From the NCBI RefSeq assembly GCF_030813055.1, contig NZ_JAUSTW010000007.1:62001-126000 (forward strand): a stretch of DNA of 64,000 nt. Reading direction: 5' to 3'. The DNA is from Neobacillus ginsengisoli. Lineage in GTDB: Bacteria > Bacillota > Bacilli > Bacillales_B > DSM-18226. Each line of letters starts with the position of its first letter. Position 1 is the first letter of the stretch. The notes under the pieces are model-generated. The model was not told the DNA's origin and did no database searches. It was given only the letters and a program-made list of their open reading frames with translations. Shown piece by piece: positions 1 to 8,770 of the stretch. A program made the position numbers and the translations under genes.

Positions 1-1
1 G

Positions 2-55
2 CTTGGCGATTATGATCTTTCGCAAACAGGAACGGTTTTGTATGAGACGTTTTAA
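2..55 (+). CDS. 3' end of an unidentified gene cut by the window edge
   Basis: The first bases read as 17 codons ending at TAA (53-55), with the C-terminus LGDYDLSQTGTVLYETF. The residue mix looks like a folded protein end, and the frame is open from the window start. Too little is present to name a family, so this is only a candidate 3' fragment. Confidence 0.35.
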   Translation, partial: LGDYDLSQTGTVLYETF

Positions 56-474
56 ATGGAAGTCTGGCTGAAAACTGTTTTGTCGGTAAGAGCCATTATT
101 AAAGACATTTCTTTTGCAGTATTACTGAGAGATGTCCTTGAATTACTGTTTGAAGGACAGTTTGCTGGTTTCCTGGGCGGGGGGTTGTCCTTGAAACCAC
201 TGTGTGAAAATAAAATAAAAATACCTTGATATTATAATAAAAATGCACACGAAATCACTTGTGAATTGACGTGTGCATCGCTTTGTTATTGTCTGTTTTC
301 GTAAACATTGTTGTTTTTACAAAACTAAATTATTTTTAGGCCGAGAGGATGGATAATTGACGTATATCCTGCCTTTACTGGCGAAAAAGCCTCTTTCATT
401 TGCTGCTAGCAGTTTTCTATCAAAGCCACAATCCTTAAGAAAAGAGCCTTGATATTTTATTGTTTGCACCTCTA
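56..474. other. Intergenic region with hairpin and repeat words
   Basis: No convincing gene is seen. The stretch at 120-220 contains 'aaggaca' words also found near 22.69 kb, and around 375-400 there is one unit of the TTTACTGGCG word that forms the array at 20.3 kb. A hairpin at 243-278 (arms ATGCACACG and CGTGTGCAT) is followed on the minus strand by a T-rich run and could terminate the LysM hydrolase gene. Confidence 0.5.
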
Positions 475-1851
475 TTAAAATGCAGATCTAGCACCTAGGT
501 ATCTGGTTTTCCAATATGTCGATGTCATATCAGAGATGGTTACACCTGATGAGGCAGCACTAATAAACTTGTTGTTTCCTAAGTAGATTCCAACATGTGA
601 TGGTCCTAGTTTGTACGTTTGAAAAAAGACAAGATCACCTATACTTGGTGTATTTACCGGTGTTGCTGCATCCCATTGTGAAGCAGTTGTTCGCGATAAT
701 GAAACTCCGACTTTATTAAATACATATTTTGTAAAACCACTGCAATCAAATCCTGCCGGAGTATTCCCTCCCCAGCTATATGGTGCACCCATGTATTTCT
801 TTGCCTCTTCAATCACTGCCTGTACTTTTGAAGCGGAAGTCACCGCCGGTTTTTCAGTTGCTGTTGAATGGGTCGGTGCCACTGGTTTTTGAGTAGCTAC
901 TGATTGGGTCGGTGCCACTGGTTTTTGAGTAGCTATTGATTGGGTCGGTGCCACTGGTTTTTGAGTAGCTACTGATTGGGTCGGCGCCACTGGTTTTTGA
1001 GTAGCTACTGATTGGGTCGGTGCCACTGGTTTTTGAGTAGCTACTGAATGGGTCGAAGCCACTGCTTTTTGAGCAGCTGTTGTATCGGTTGGCGCTACAG
1101 GTTTTTGGATAGCTACTGAATGGGTCGGTGCCACTGGTTTTTGAGTAGCTACTGAATGGATCGAAGCCACTGGTTTTTGGGCAGCTGTTGTATCAGGAGT
1201 CACTGCTGCTTTTTGGACATCCGTTGGAGCAGGTTTCACCACTTGTTTTTCGACAGCTTTTGAATAGGACCTCGCTATCGTTTGTTTGGCCGTTTGTGTG
1301 GAAGCGGCAGACACCTTCGTAGTGGCTGTATTTGATTGGGCACTTCTTACATTTAGAGTTTGTCCTATTTTAATTGTGTCAGTTGATAAATTGTTCATTT
1401 CTTTAAGCTGTGGAACTGATAGATTAAATCGTGCCCCGATCACAGAAAGGGAATCTCCGCTTCGGACAACATACGTCGTCTTTGCAGGGGTACTTGAATT
1501 CGATTCTGCTATTTTCAATTGCTGATTGATATGAATTAAATCTGATGTTAATCCATTCAGACTTTTAAGTTCACTTACTGTCATACCGTAAGTTCTTGCA
1601 ATCGTCCAAAGACTATCACCTGATTTTACCGTGTAGGTAAGTGATAGCTTTTGATTTACATAGATTTTATCACTGGAAAGATGGTTCCAAGATTTTAAGA
1701 GATTAATAGAAACATTGTTTAAGTTGGAGATTTTCCAAAGACTGTCGCCCGGACGTACCGTATATGTAGGTTCTTGTGCACTTGCAGTGGCTCCAAAAGC
1801 AGTAAGTATAAGCCCTGCAGTTGCAGCTGCAGTTACTAGATTTTTTTTCAA
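475..1851 (-). CDS. Secreted cell-wall endopeptidase: three LysM domains, repeat linker, NlpC/P60
   Basis: Predicted D,L-endopeptidase that cuts peptidoglycan stem peptides outside the cell (LytF/CwlS-type family). The TTG at 1851 is chosen as start because GGAAG lies just upstream and the protein then opens with a basic signal peptide and Ala-rich cleavage region; an ATG further up lacks a ribosome site. LysM domains lie at about residues 29-70, 73-114 and 126-168. A linker of about ten 12-residue repeats of the type [12 protein letters not shown] (about 220-335) leads to NlpC/P60 (342-458), with catalytic Cys about 370 (GFDCSG) and His about 419 (SHVG). The repeats are nearly identical as 36-bp DNA units, so their number may vary between strains. 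The gene stands alone and points away from the protease gene. Confidence 0.9.
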   Translation of the reverse strand: MKKNLVTAAATAGLILTAFGATASAQEPTYTVRPGDSLWKISNLNNVSINLLKSWNHLSSDKIYVNQKLSLTYTVKSGDSLWTIARTYGMTVSELKSLNGLTSDLIHINQQLKIAESNSSTPAKTTYVVRSGDSLSVIGARFNLSVPQLKEMNNLSTDTIKIGQTLNVRSAQSNTATTKVSAASTQTAKQTIARSYSKAVEKQVVKPAPTDVQKAAVTPDTTAAQKPVASIHSVATQKPVAPTHSVAIQKPVAPTDTTAAQKAVASTHSVATQKPVAPTQSVATQKPVAPTQSVATQKPVAPTQSIATQKPVAPTQSVATQKPVAPTHSTATEKPAVTSASKVQAVIEEAKKYMGAPYSWGGNTPAGFDCSGFTKYVFNKVGVSLSRTTASQWDAATPVNTPSIGDLVFFQTYKLGPSHVGIYLGNNKFISAASSGVTISDMTSTYWKTRYLGARSAF

Positions 1852-2211
1852 TTGTCGCACTTCCTTATATTTCATTAACATACAATAATGAAATTTAACA
1901 TGAAAAACTTCTACCGGAAATGGTAATATAGTAGGTTTCTTCCCGGTTTGTTCCCTAGATGGTAGTGTAAGCGCTTAATGTAACAAACGCTAGAAAGTAT
2001 ACGGAATGTTATTATATTAGGTGTTTGAGGACCATTTTCCGGTTTATTTAGCAGTTTCCTGTAACATATTTGTAATCATTTTTTAATAATTGACAATATT
2101 TTTTTACATAGTTTTTGAGTCTGTAATTCCAAAAATAGAACTTTTGTTCCTGTTTTCTGAAATTTAAAAAGCTTATAATTAATCTTGAAGTCATGATAAG
2201 GAGGATGAAAA
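1852..2211. other. Divergent intergenic region with a cre-like site
   Basis: This spacer separates the hydrolase and sedolisin genes, which point away from each other. At 1966-1979 lies TGTAAGCGCTTAAT, matching the CcpA cre consensus except at its last two bases. A TTGACA-like hexamer is present near 2090, but I could not pair it with a good -10. The sedolisin ribosome site (AAGGAGG) ends the region. Confidence 0.45.
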
Positions 2212-3840
2212 ATGAACAAGGATAATCAGGAACAATCCCGCTATGTACAGATACCTGGAAGTGAGCGAAGTTTGGTACCCCATTCCCGAAAATCAGGTCC
2301 GGTCCATCCCGAAGAAGAGATGTCCGTAACCGTACTTGTACGTCGTCCCTCAGTTGACGGTTTCCTGGAAAAAACGGGCACTATCCCCTTCACTTCAAGC
2401 CGGCACCTTAGCCGTGAAGAGTTTGTTGCGGCTCATGGTGCGAACCATGAAGACATAAAAAAAGTGGAGGAATTCGCCCAATCCCATCGCCTTTCCGTTA
2501 AGGAAGTGAACGCAGCCGCAGGAACCATAATGCTTACAGGATCTGCAGCCGCTTTTAGTAAAGCCTTTGGAGTTGAACTTGCTATGTACGAGCATCCGGA
2601 CTTTATTTACCGGGGACGGACCGGACATGTTACGATCCCTCAGGAACTTGTTGATATTGTTGATGGGGTACTGGGTCTTGATAACCGTCCGCAGCTTCGG
2701 CCCCATTTTCAAATTTTTGAAGAAAATGTAGAGCCATTGCGAACTGCCACAGCAAGAAAGTCCTATACACCTCCTCAGATAGCAAGTCTCTATAATTTTC
2801 CACAAAATGTAAATTGCAGTGAGCAATGTATCGGTATTATTGAATTAGGCGGCGGCTATGATCCTGCTGAACTGCAAAATTACTTTTCCTCTCTTGGCGT
2901 TCCACAAACAATGATTACAGACGTTTCCATTAACGGGGCAACAAATCAACCGACAGGAGACCCGGGCGGAGCCGATGGTGAAGTGGTATTAGACATTGAA
3001 GTAGCCGGAGCTGTTGCCCCTGGGGTTAAAATCGCTGTCTATTTTGCCCCTAATACAGATGCAGGTTTCCTTAACGCGATTACGACCGCTATCCACGACA
3101 CGCAAAACAAACCTTCTGTCCTTTCCATTAGTTGGGGTGCCCCGGAGAATCAATGGACAACTCAGGCAATGATAGCGATGGATCGGGCTTTTCAGGATGC
3201 AGCAGCTGTTGGTGTAACCATTTGCTCTGCAGCAGGAGATCGCGGCTCGGCTGATGGCGTGAACGATGGTCTCGTGCATGTTGATTTCCCGTCTTCAAGT
3301 CCTTATGCTCTTGCGTGCGGCGGCACACGACTTGAAGGGTCGGGCCGTAGGATTATTAGAGAAGCGGTATGGAATGAGGGGCCGGACAGCAGTACAGGGG
3401 GCGGAATCAGTGATGTGTTTGATTTGCCGGCTTGGCAAACAGCTGCCAACGTACCCCCTTCCGCGAATCCGGGAGGTCGAATAGGGCGCGGTATTCCCGA
3501 TGTTGCGGGAGACGCCGACCCTGCTACCGGTTACCAGGTTTTAGTTGACGGACAGCACACTGTTATTGGCGGGACCAGTGCGGTAGCCCCTCTTTGGGCG
3601 GGATTGATTGCTTTGATTAATCAGCAGCTGGGTCATTCGATAGGATTTATTACTCCAACGCTTTATCATTTATCTACCCGTAGCGGTGCCCTTCATGATA
3701 TTAAAGTTGGTAACAATGACTCGGGTAGTGTACAGGGGGCCTACGAAGCTCGTCCCGGTTGGGATCCCTGTACCGGTCTAGGAAGTCCCAACGGAATAAA
3801 TTTAGTAACAGCCCTTCATAGTTTGTTGTCTACGTCTTAA
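2212..3840 (+). CDS. Sedolisin (S53) serine-carboxyl protease, kumamolisin type
   Basis: Predicted acid-active endopeptidase made as a self-cleaving precursor. The pro-kumamolisin activation domain covers about residues 35-185 and the S53 catalytic domain about 195-540. The family's catalytic set is visible: Glu257 and Asp261 in GEVVLDIEVAG, oxyanion Asp343 in SAAGD, and nucleophile Ser456 in GGTSAVAP. The spacings (4, 82, 113) match kumamolisin almost exactly. The C-terminal Asp/Gly-rich segment (DIKVGNND to GWDPCTG) is the calcium site. The ATG follows AAGGAGG at good spacing. There is no evident Sec signal peptide, so the export route, or use within sporulating cells, is open. The gene is monocistronic, with a terminator after it. 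Confidence 0.93.
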   Translation: MNKDNQEQSRYVQIPGSERSLVPHSRKSGPVHPEEEMSVTVLVRRPSVDGFLEKTGTIPFTSSRHLSREEFVAAHGANHEDIKKVEEFAQSHRLSVKEVNAAAGTIMLTGSAAAFSKAFGVELAMYEHPDFIYRGRTGHVTIPQELVDIVDGVLGLDNRPQLRPHFQIFEENVEPLRTATARKSYTPPQIASLYNFPQNVNCSEQCIGIIELGGGYDPAELQNYFSSLGVPQTMITDVSINGATNQPTGDPGGADGEVVLDIEVAGAVAPGVKIAVYFAPNTDAGFLNAITTAIHDTQNKPSVLSISWGAPENQWTTQAMIAMDRAFQDAAAVGVTICSAAGDRGSADGVNDGLVHVDFPSSSPYALACGGTRLEGSGRRIIREAVWNEGPDSSTGGGISDVFDLPAWQTAANVPPSANPGGRIGRGIPDVAGDADPATGYQVLVDGQHTVIGGTSAVAPLWAGLIALINQQLGHSIGFITPTLYHLSTRSGALHDIKVGNNDSGSVQGAYEARPGWDPCTGLGSPNGINLVTALHSLLSTS

Positions 3841-3887
3841 AGATTTTTCAATCGGCGGATAGAAACTATCATATAAAAATACTTTTA

Positions 3888-3924
3888 AAAAGGACGTTGG
3901 TATGCAACACACCAACGTCCTTTT
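3888..3924 (+). terminator. Rho-independent terminator of the sedolisin gene
   Basis: Ten-base perfect stem GGACGTTGGT/ACCAACGTCC, extended by A/T pairs and followed by TTTTATTT. Confidence 0.88.
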
Positions 3925-4018
3925 ATTTAGTTAGAAAAAATGGATCAACTTCTCAGGAAGTTATGAAGGAACGATCACTTTCATAGAGAATATAGGTATA
4001 AAAGAGAGGAGAAAAACG

Positions 4019-4534
4019 ATGAAGAGGAAAAAGTTATTGGTAGTACCCTTACCGGGTTTTGAGCCGGAGATTGGACGGTGGATGTGGTGTTTAGAAGACG
4101 TTCGCCGTACTATTTTAGAAAGAATATCAGGTATAAGTCAGATCGCTCTTGATACAAAACCTGCTGGAGGACATTCAATCGGATCATTGTTATATCACAT
4201 CTCTTTGATTGAGGCGGACTGGTTCTATGAAGATGTACTTGGCGGTGTATGGAACCCTAAGATCCGTTCTTTATTTCCTCAAGAAGACCGTAATAATGAT
4301 AACACGTTGACCCATATTGAGGGACAAGACTTAGGTGAACATTTACATCGTCTAAAATCTGTACGTGATGAATTAATTTCCCATTTTCGTTCTATGGACT
4401 TAGAGGACTGGCGTAAACCAAGGATTCTTAAAGTCCACGATGTAACTCCTGAGTGGGTGATCTACCATCTCATTGAACACGAATCACATCATAGGGGACA
4501 GATTTTCCAGATGCTTGCAACTTTAAAGGATTAA
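4019..4534 (+). CDS. DinB/YfiT-like metalloenzyme-fold protein
   Basis: A 171-residue protein of the DinB-like four-helix superfamily, whose members bind a metal through three His residues and include thiol transferases (bacillithiol, mycothiol). The expected His positions are visible: His in LLYHIS near residue 60 and the pair in ESHHRGQ near the C-terminus. The substrate is unknown. The start follows AGAGGAG. It differs clearly from the second DinB protein at 52.6 kb, so the two are separate lineages rather than a recent duplication. Confidence 0.8.
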   Translation: MKRKKLLVVPLPGFEPEIGRWMWCLEDVRRTILERISGISQIALDTKPAGGHSIGSLLYHISLIEADWFYEDVLGGVWNPKIRSLFPQEDRNNDNTLTHIEGQDLGEHLHRLKSVRDELISHFRSMDLEDWRKPRILKVHDVTPEWVIYHLIEHESHHRGQIFQMLATLKD

Positions 4535-4545
4535 AAAGGAAAAAT

Positions 4546-4572
4546 GGTCACGTAGCAAGAGTCTACGTGACC
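4546..4572 (+). terminator. Hairpin after the DinB-like gene
   Basis: Perfect ten-base stem GGTCACGTAG/CTACGTGACC with a 7-nt loop, 11 bases after the stop codon. The following T-run is weak, so termination is probable rather than certain. Confidence 0.55.
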
Positions 4573-4587
4573 GGAAGCTTTTGTCCT

Positions 4588-5356
4588 GTCCGAATAAGTC
4601 TCGTATTCGGACTATCATTGGTAATTTCCTGCTTGTCCTGTCCGATTAAGCCTCGCATTCGGACTATCATAGGCCATTTCCAGCTTGTCCTGTCCGAATA
4701 AGCCTCGCATTCGGACTATCATTGGTAATTTCCTGTTTGTCCTGTCCGAATAAGCTTCGCATTTGGACTATCATTGGTAATTTCCTGTTTGTCCTGTCCG
4801 AATAAGCCTCGTATTCGGACTATCATAGGCAATTTCCTGTTTGTCCTGTCCGAATAAGCCTCGTATTCGGACTATCACAGACAATTTCCAGCTTATCCTG
4901 TCCGAATAAGCCTCGCCTTCGGACTATCACAGACAATTTCCAGCTTATCCTGTCCGAATAAGCCTCGCCTTCGGACTATCATCGGTAATTTCCTGTTTGT
5001 CCTGTCCGAATAAGCCTCACATTCGGACTATCACAGGCAATTTCCAGCTTGTCCTGTCCGATTAAGCCTCGCATCCGGACTATCATTGGTAATTTCCTGT
5101 TTGTTCTGTCCGAATAATCCTCGTATTCGGACTATCATTGGTAATTTCCTGTTTGTCCTGTCCGAAATAAACCTCGCCTTCGGACTATCACAGACAATTT
5201 CCAGCTTGTCCTGTCCGAATAAGCCTCGCCTTCGGACTATCACAGACAATTTCCAGCTTATCCTGTCCGAATAAGCCTCGCCTTCGGACTATCATCGGTA
5301 ATTTCCTGTTTGTCCTGTCCGATTAAGCCTGTCTTGTCCGAATAAACTTCGCATTC
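4588..5356. repeat. Tandem array of a 52-bp unit, each unit containing a hairpin
   Basis: Fourteen full units (one of 53 bp) plus degenerate partial copies at the end. Each unit starts with GTCCGAATAAGCCTCGCATT and continues into CGGAC, so it carries an inverted repeat GTCCGAAT/ATTCGGAC around a 9-nt loop, followed by a TATCAttGGtAATTTCC spacer. Variation clusters in a few spacer columns, while the stem is mostly kept. Reading frames through the array are by-products of the period, not genes. It is not a CRISPR array: units are head to tail with no unique spacers. The rest of the gap (5357-5654) shows only a terminator. Confidence 0.93.
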
Positions 5357-5514
5357 GCTATGCAAATATCTGCAAAAATTTTAAATACTAGGTAGAATTC
5401 ACACCATAAATCAAAATAAATTCCCATACTGTCCAATAATTATCCTTTAGAATTACACTCTGATTTCAAATGTGAAAAGTTCGTAAAAGTGTATAGAAAC
5501 CTTGCTATAACAAC

Positions 5515-5553
5515 AAAAAAACACACAACTTCCTATGTGAAATGTCGTGTGTT
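5515..5553 (-). terminator. Terminator of the efflux operon (minus strand)
   Basis: Stem of AAACACACGAC paired with GTTGTGTGTTT (one G-T pair), followed on the minus strand by a run of seven T. It lies about 100 bases downstream of the transporter stop codon. Confidence 0.7.
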
Positions 5554-5654
5554 TCTTCATTCAATTTTAAGGTTTGCACCTTTGAAATAAACCCTTTAAC
5601 CGGAGCAAGGGACTACGTGACCGGAACCGGTTTGAGTTAGCCTCCCCCTAAAAT

Positions 5655-7442
5655 TTACTGTACCCGCGCCCGTTTAATAAAGAATGCTAGAATCAAAGCC
5701 ACAAATGCGATTCCGGTTGCAACGATAAAGGCATCATTAATTCCAGCGATTGTGGCTTGTTTCATCGTTTGACCGTAAATCAAATAGGTTGCAAGCTGCC
5801 TTCCTGCAGCCGGTAGGTGGGTTACAGCCCCCAAACCTTGACCAATCTGTGTAAAACTACTAGCTATAAAAGGATTGGAGCCTGTGATGAGACTCCCATA
5901 TTCCCCTACATGGACCCCTTGTCTTGTTGTCATAACGGTAACAAGGAACGCCGTCCCAATACTACCGGCAACCTGCCTTGCTGTATTGGATGCCGCAGTA
6001 CCATGGGCACCTAGATGACGGGGTAACTGGTTAAGACCTTCCGTCATTACAGTCATCATGATGAATGACATACCAAACATCCGCATGACATATAGAAGAA
6101 GGATATGGCTATAGCTTGTAGTCATACTTAGACTGGAAAATTGCCATGTTGTAATAACCGTAATCGTTAAGCCGATTACCGCCAGCCATCTTGCACCGAT
6201 TTTATCAAAAAGAGCTCCTGAAATTGGTGACATAATCCCCATCACGATGGCACCGGGAAGCATCAATAATCCTGATTGTAATGCGGTATAGCCACGGATA
6301 TTTTGCAAATAGATCGGAAGCAGGATCATTGCACCAAACATAGCCATGTTCACAATCATACTAATAATGGTGGTTAACGAGAAAATATCATATTTAAAGA
6401 CCCGTAAATCAAGCATCGGCTTGTCGGTAGTTAGTTCACGCCAGACAAAGGCGATTAGCGAAATAATTCCTATCGTTAAGGAAGCGACAACGGTTAGACT
6501 GGTCCAGCCGGTCGTTCCTGCTTCACTAAAACCATATAACAAGAATCCGAAACCTACTGTGGAAAATAAAAATCCAGGGAAATCAAATTTAGGATTCGTT
6601 ACTTTGGTTACGTCTTTCATCCACAAGAAGCTAAGAATTAAATCGAGCACTCCGATTGGAATGACAATGTCAAACAATAATCGCCATGAATAATGTCCAA
6701 TGAGCCAACCGGATAAGGTTGGACCGATTGCGGGAGCAAATATCATGACAATTCCCATGATCCCCATTGCCTTTCCACGCTTTTCGGGAGGGAACATCGC
6801 GAAAAAAACAGTCATTAAAAGGGGCATAATAATACCGGCACCGCTAGCTTGGATGACCCTTCCGACCATCAGCATACTAAAGCTTACTGAAAATGAACAA
6901 ACTAACGATCCTAAGGTGAAGAGAAAAATGGCAGCAATAAAAAGCTTCCTTGTTCCAAACTTTTCAATAAGAAAGGCAGTAATCGGGATCGCGATCCCGT
7001 TTACTAACATATAACCTGTTGAGAGCCATTGAACGGTATTCGCAGAAACACCTAAATCATTCATAATATGCGGAATGGCTACATTCAGTAAGGTTTGATT
7101 AAGAATGGCAACAAACGCACCAAGCATTAAAGCCACAAGTACTTTCCCTGTTCCTGAATCTTTTTCAGCACGGTTCATTTTTTCCTTCGGCTGAACATCC
7201 GCTTCGACATATTCAGCAATAGCTGAATCTTCAAGCATTTCTTCCATTTGACTCGATAACTCTTGCGGAATATTCTCCTGAACCTTCATTTCGGTTAGAG
7301 TAATCCTTTGCTTTGGCTCTTCATCCTTAATATCGGGTTGAGCAACCATCATGTTCGGTTTTTTTTGTTTCGTCATCCTAAAATTTATGAAAAGCAACAG
7401 CAAAACACATAAAATAACATAACCCGTGATATATATTGACAT
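5655..7442 (-). CDS. EmrB/QacA-type MFS multidrug exporter with an extra N-terminal anchor
   Basis: Proton-driven drug:H+ antiporter of the DHA2 (14-helix) family, expected to work with the adaptor encoded just upstream. The transporter core begins near residue 100 and carries the family motif LNQTLLNVAIPHI in helix 1 and the loop motif IEKFGTRK. At 595 residues it is longer than the usual ~510. The excess is a separate N-terminal membrane helix (about 5-20) and a charged Glu/Lys-rich stretch of about 75 residues before helix 1. The start follows AGGTGATGAG, 8 bases after the adaptor's stop, in an operon marR-adaptor-exporter. The substrate cannot be read from sequence. Confidence 0.9.
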   Translation of the reverse strand: MSIYITGYVILCVLLLLFINFRMTKQKKPNMMVAQPDIKDEEPKQRITLTEMKVQENIPQELSSQMEEMLEDSAIAEYVEADVQPKEKMNRAEKDSGTGKVLVALMLGAFVAILNQTLLNVAIPHIMNDLGVSANTVQWLSTGYMLVNGIAIPITAFLIEKFGTRKLFIAAIFLFTLGSLVCSFSVSFSMLMVGRVIQASGAGIIMPLLMTVFFAMFPPEKRGKAMGIMGIVMIFAPAIGPTLSGWLIGHYSWRLLFDIVIPIGVLDLILSFLWMKDVTKVTNPKFDFPGFLFSTVGFGFLLYGFSEAGTTGWTSLTVVASLTIGIISLIAFVWRELTTDKPMLDLRVFKYDIFSLTTIISMIVNMAMFGAMILLPIYLQNIRGYTALQSGLLMLPGAIVMGIMSPISGALFDKIGARWLAVIGLTITVITTWQFSSLSMTTSYSHILLLYVMRMFGMSFIMMTVMTEGLNQLPRHLGAHGTAASNTARQVAGSIGTAFLVTVMTTRQGVHVGEYGSLITGSNPFIASSFTQIGQGLGAVTHLPAAGRQLATYLIYGQTMKQATIAGINDAFIVATGIAFVALILAFFIKRARVQ

Positions 7443-7450
7443 CTCATCAC

Positions 7451-8104
7451 CTACTTATGAATTCGCACGGTTACGTTCATACCTGGAACTATTGCTACAC
7501 CTTTATTGTCCTCGATGGATACTTTTATAGGAACGACTTGCGTAACTTTTGTATAGTTACCTGTTGTATTTGTGCTTGGTAATAGGGAAAATGTTCCGGA
7601 TGTTGCCAATCCGATTTGTTGTACTTTTCCTTTTAATGTGCTATTTGGGAAAGCATCAACATAGATATCGACATCCTGTCCTGTAGCAATCTCGTCAATT
7701 TTCGTTTCATCGATATTTGCTGTTACCCATAATTTGGTTAGATCGTACTCTTGCGCAAGAGGGGTTCCTGCAGCAACAAATGAATCCGGGACTGCATTAT
7801 TTTGGACAATTGTTCCATCTGTTGGAAGAGTTACGTTAATACTTACAGGTGCTCCCTTTGAGTCTGTTGTTGAAATGCTACCAACTGTAGAATCTTTCGA
7901 AAAGTTGGACCCAACGTCGGCTTTCCAATCTATCAATTTTCCGTTTGCAGGAGCAGCTATGGTTACTTGTTGTCCGGCAATTTGTGCATTATCGGTCGTT
8001 AAGTAGTTTACCGTTCGATTATAATAGGCATAACCTCCAAAACCTCCACCGACTAAAACTAGTAAAATAATAATATTTAATAAAAGTAAACGCCTCGTGC
8101 TCAT
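7451..8104 (-). CDS. HlyD/EmrA-family membrane fusion adaptor
   Basis: Adaptor subunit for the exporter downstream. An N-terminal anchor helix (about 6-27) is followed by a barrel-sandwich/lipoyl-like region that starts with TTDNAQIAGQQVTIAAP. The C-terminal half has the beta-barrel pattern of the family (LWVTANIDET, GQDVDIYVDAF). At 217 residues it is short because it lacks the long alpha-helical hairpin of Gram-negative EmrA, as is common for Gram-positive members. It starts 6 bases after the MarR stop, with AGGAGG inside the end of that gene, so translation is probably coupled. Confidence 0.88.
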   Translation of the reverse strand: MSTRRLLLLNIIILLVLVGGGFGGYAYYNRTVNYLTTDNAQIAGQQVTIAAPANGKLIDWKADVGSNFSKDSTVGSISTTDSKGAPVSINVTLPTDGTIVQNNAVPDSFVAAGTPLAQEYDLTKLWVTANIDETKIDEIATGQDVDIYVDAFPNSTLKGKVQQIGLATSGTFSLLPSTNTTGNYTKVTQVVPIKVSIEDNKGVAIVPGMNVTVRIHK

Positions 8105-8110
8105 TTAACC

Positions 8111-8551
8111 TTATTCCTCCTCTAATGATAACGTTGTTAAAACAAACTTTTGCAGACGCAGTAGGTTTGATATCTCCTCCTCCGGTAATTCAAGGACTTC
8201 ATTCAGTCTTATAATTAAAATGGAATCGGATGAAAAAAACTGATCTAATTTCTGTTTTCCTTTTTCTGTTAAATGAATAGAAACAGTCCTTCTATTTTCG
8301 GGAAGAACAACCCTTTCGACTAATCCATTATGGACTAAGCGTTCTATAACACCGCTAACGGTACTGTTCGTCAGTCTTAATTTATCAGCGAGCTCACCTA
8401 AGCTACTATTTGGATTGGTGCTAAGTTTGTATAATGCATGTAATTGTACAACCGTGATCCCTAATCTATCCGCATCGATTTTAACAAGTCGTTTGATGGC
8501 TTTATTGATCTCCAAACAGGATTTAAAGATCTCATTATTCAGTACGTTCAC
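8111..8551 (-). CDS. MarR-family repressor of the efflux operon
   Basis: Winged-helix regulator of 146 residues. The GTG at 8551 is chosen because AAAGGAGG lies at proper spacing; an upstream ATG has no ribosome site. The winged-helix core is clear: SSLGELADKLRLTNSTVSGVIERL is the recognition region (cited only in part here as TNSTVSGVIERL), with the wing at LPENRRTVSIHLT. It is first in the operon with the adaptor and exporter, and a perfect 16-bp palindrome lies between its promoter and its start. Autorepression relieved by an exported compound is the likely mode, by analogy with the family. Confidence 0.88.
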   Translation of the reverse strand: MNVLNNEIFKSCLEINKAIKRLVKIDADRLGITVVQLHALYKLSTNPNSSLGELADKLRLTNSTVSGVIERLVHNGLVERVVLPENRRTVSIHLTEKGKQKLDQFFSSDSILIIRLNEVLELPEEEISNLLRLQKFVLTTLSLEEE

Positions 8552-8595
8552 CACCGTCCTCCTTTCTTTTGTTTTGCGATTTTTCCTATCCAAAC

Positions 8596-8611
8596 ATTTC
8601 GTATACGAAAT
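8596..8611. promoter_or_regulatory. Perfect 16-bp palindrome, likely MarR operator
   Basis: ATTTCGTATACGAAAT reads the same on both strands. It sits just downstream of the expected transcription start of the marR-efflux operon, where a bound dimer would block transcription. Confidence 0.75.
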
Positions 8612-8629
8612 AAATCTTTACAGTAATGA

Positions 8630-8658
8630 ATTATAAACAGTGAATTTTAGGATGTCAA
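8630..8658 (-). promoter_or_regulatory. Consensus SigmaA promoter of the marR-efflux operon
   Basis: On the minus strand, TTGACA (8658-8653), a 17-base spacer and TATAAT (8635-8630). Both boxes match the consensus fully. Confidence 0.88.
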
Positions 8659-8665
8659 CAAAAAA

Positions 8666-8680
8666 GTGACACGTTGTCAT
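8666..8680. promoter_or_regulatory. Upstream TetR-type operator
   Basis: GTGACACGTTGTCAT: half-sites GTGACA/TGTCAT around CGT. Almost the same dyad recurs at 8733-8747. It lies between the two divergent promoters. Confidence 0.6.
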
Positions 8681-8687
8681 GCGTTGA

Positions 8688-8716
8688 TTGACATCTACCA
8701 ATGTGGCATTTATCAT
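8688..8716 (+). promoter_or_regulatory. SigmaA promoter of the tetR gene
   Basis: TTGACA (8688-8693), a 17-base spacer and TATCAT (8711-8716) on the plus strand, flanked by the two TGACA-type dyads. Confidence 0.8.
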
Positions 8717-8732
8717 TACTTTAGGATTAATT

Positions 8733-8747
8733 ATGACAATTTGTCAC
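8733..8747. promoter_or_regulatory. Downstream TetR-type operator
   Basis: ATGACAATTTGTCAC, the same half-sites as at 8666-8680, placed downstream of the start of transcription and 24 bases before the ATG. Centres of the two dyads are 67 bp apart. Confidence 0.65.
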
Positions 8748-8770
8748 TTGTTTACCTGGGAGTGAAGCTA

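Noticed and set aside
1966..1979. Confident CcpA cre site before the LysM and sedolisin genes
   Set aside because: The last two consensus bases are missing, so it is listed only as cre-like.
4588..5356. CRISPR array
   Set aside because: Units are head-to-tail copies of about 52 bp with no unique spacers, and no cas genes are near.
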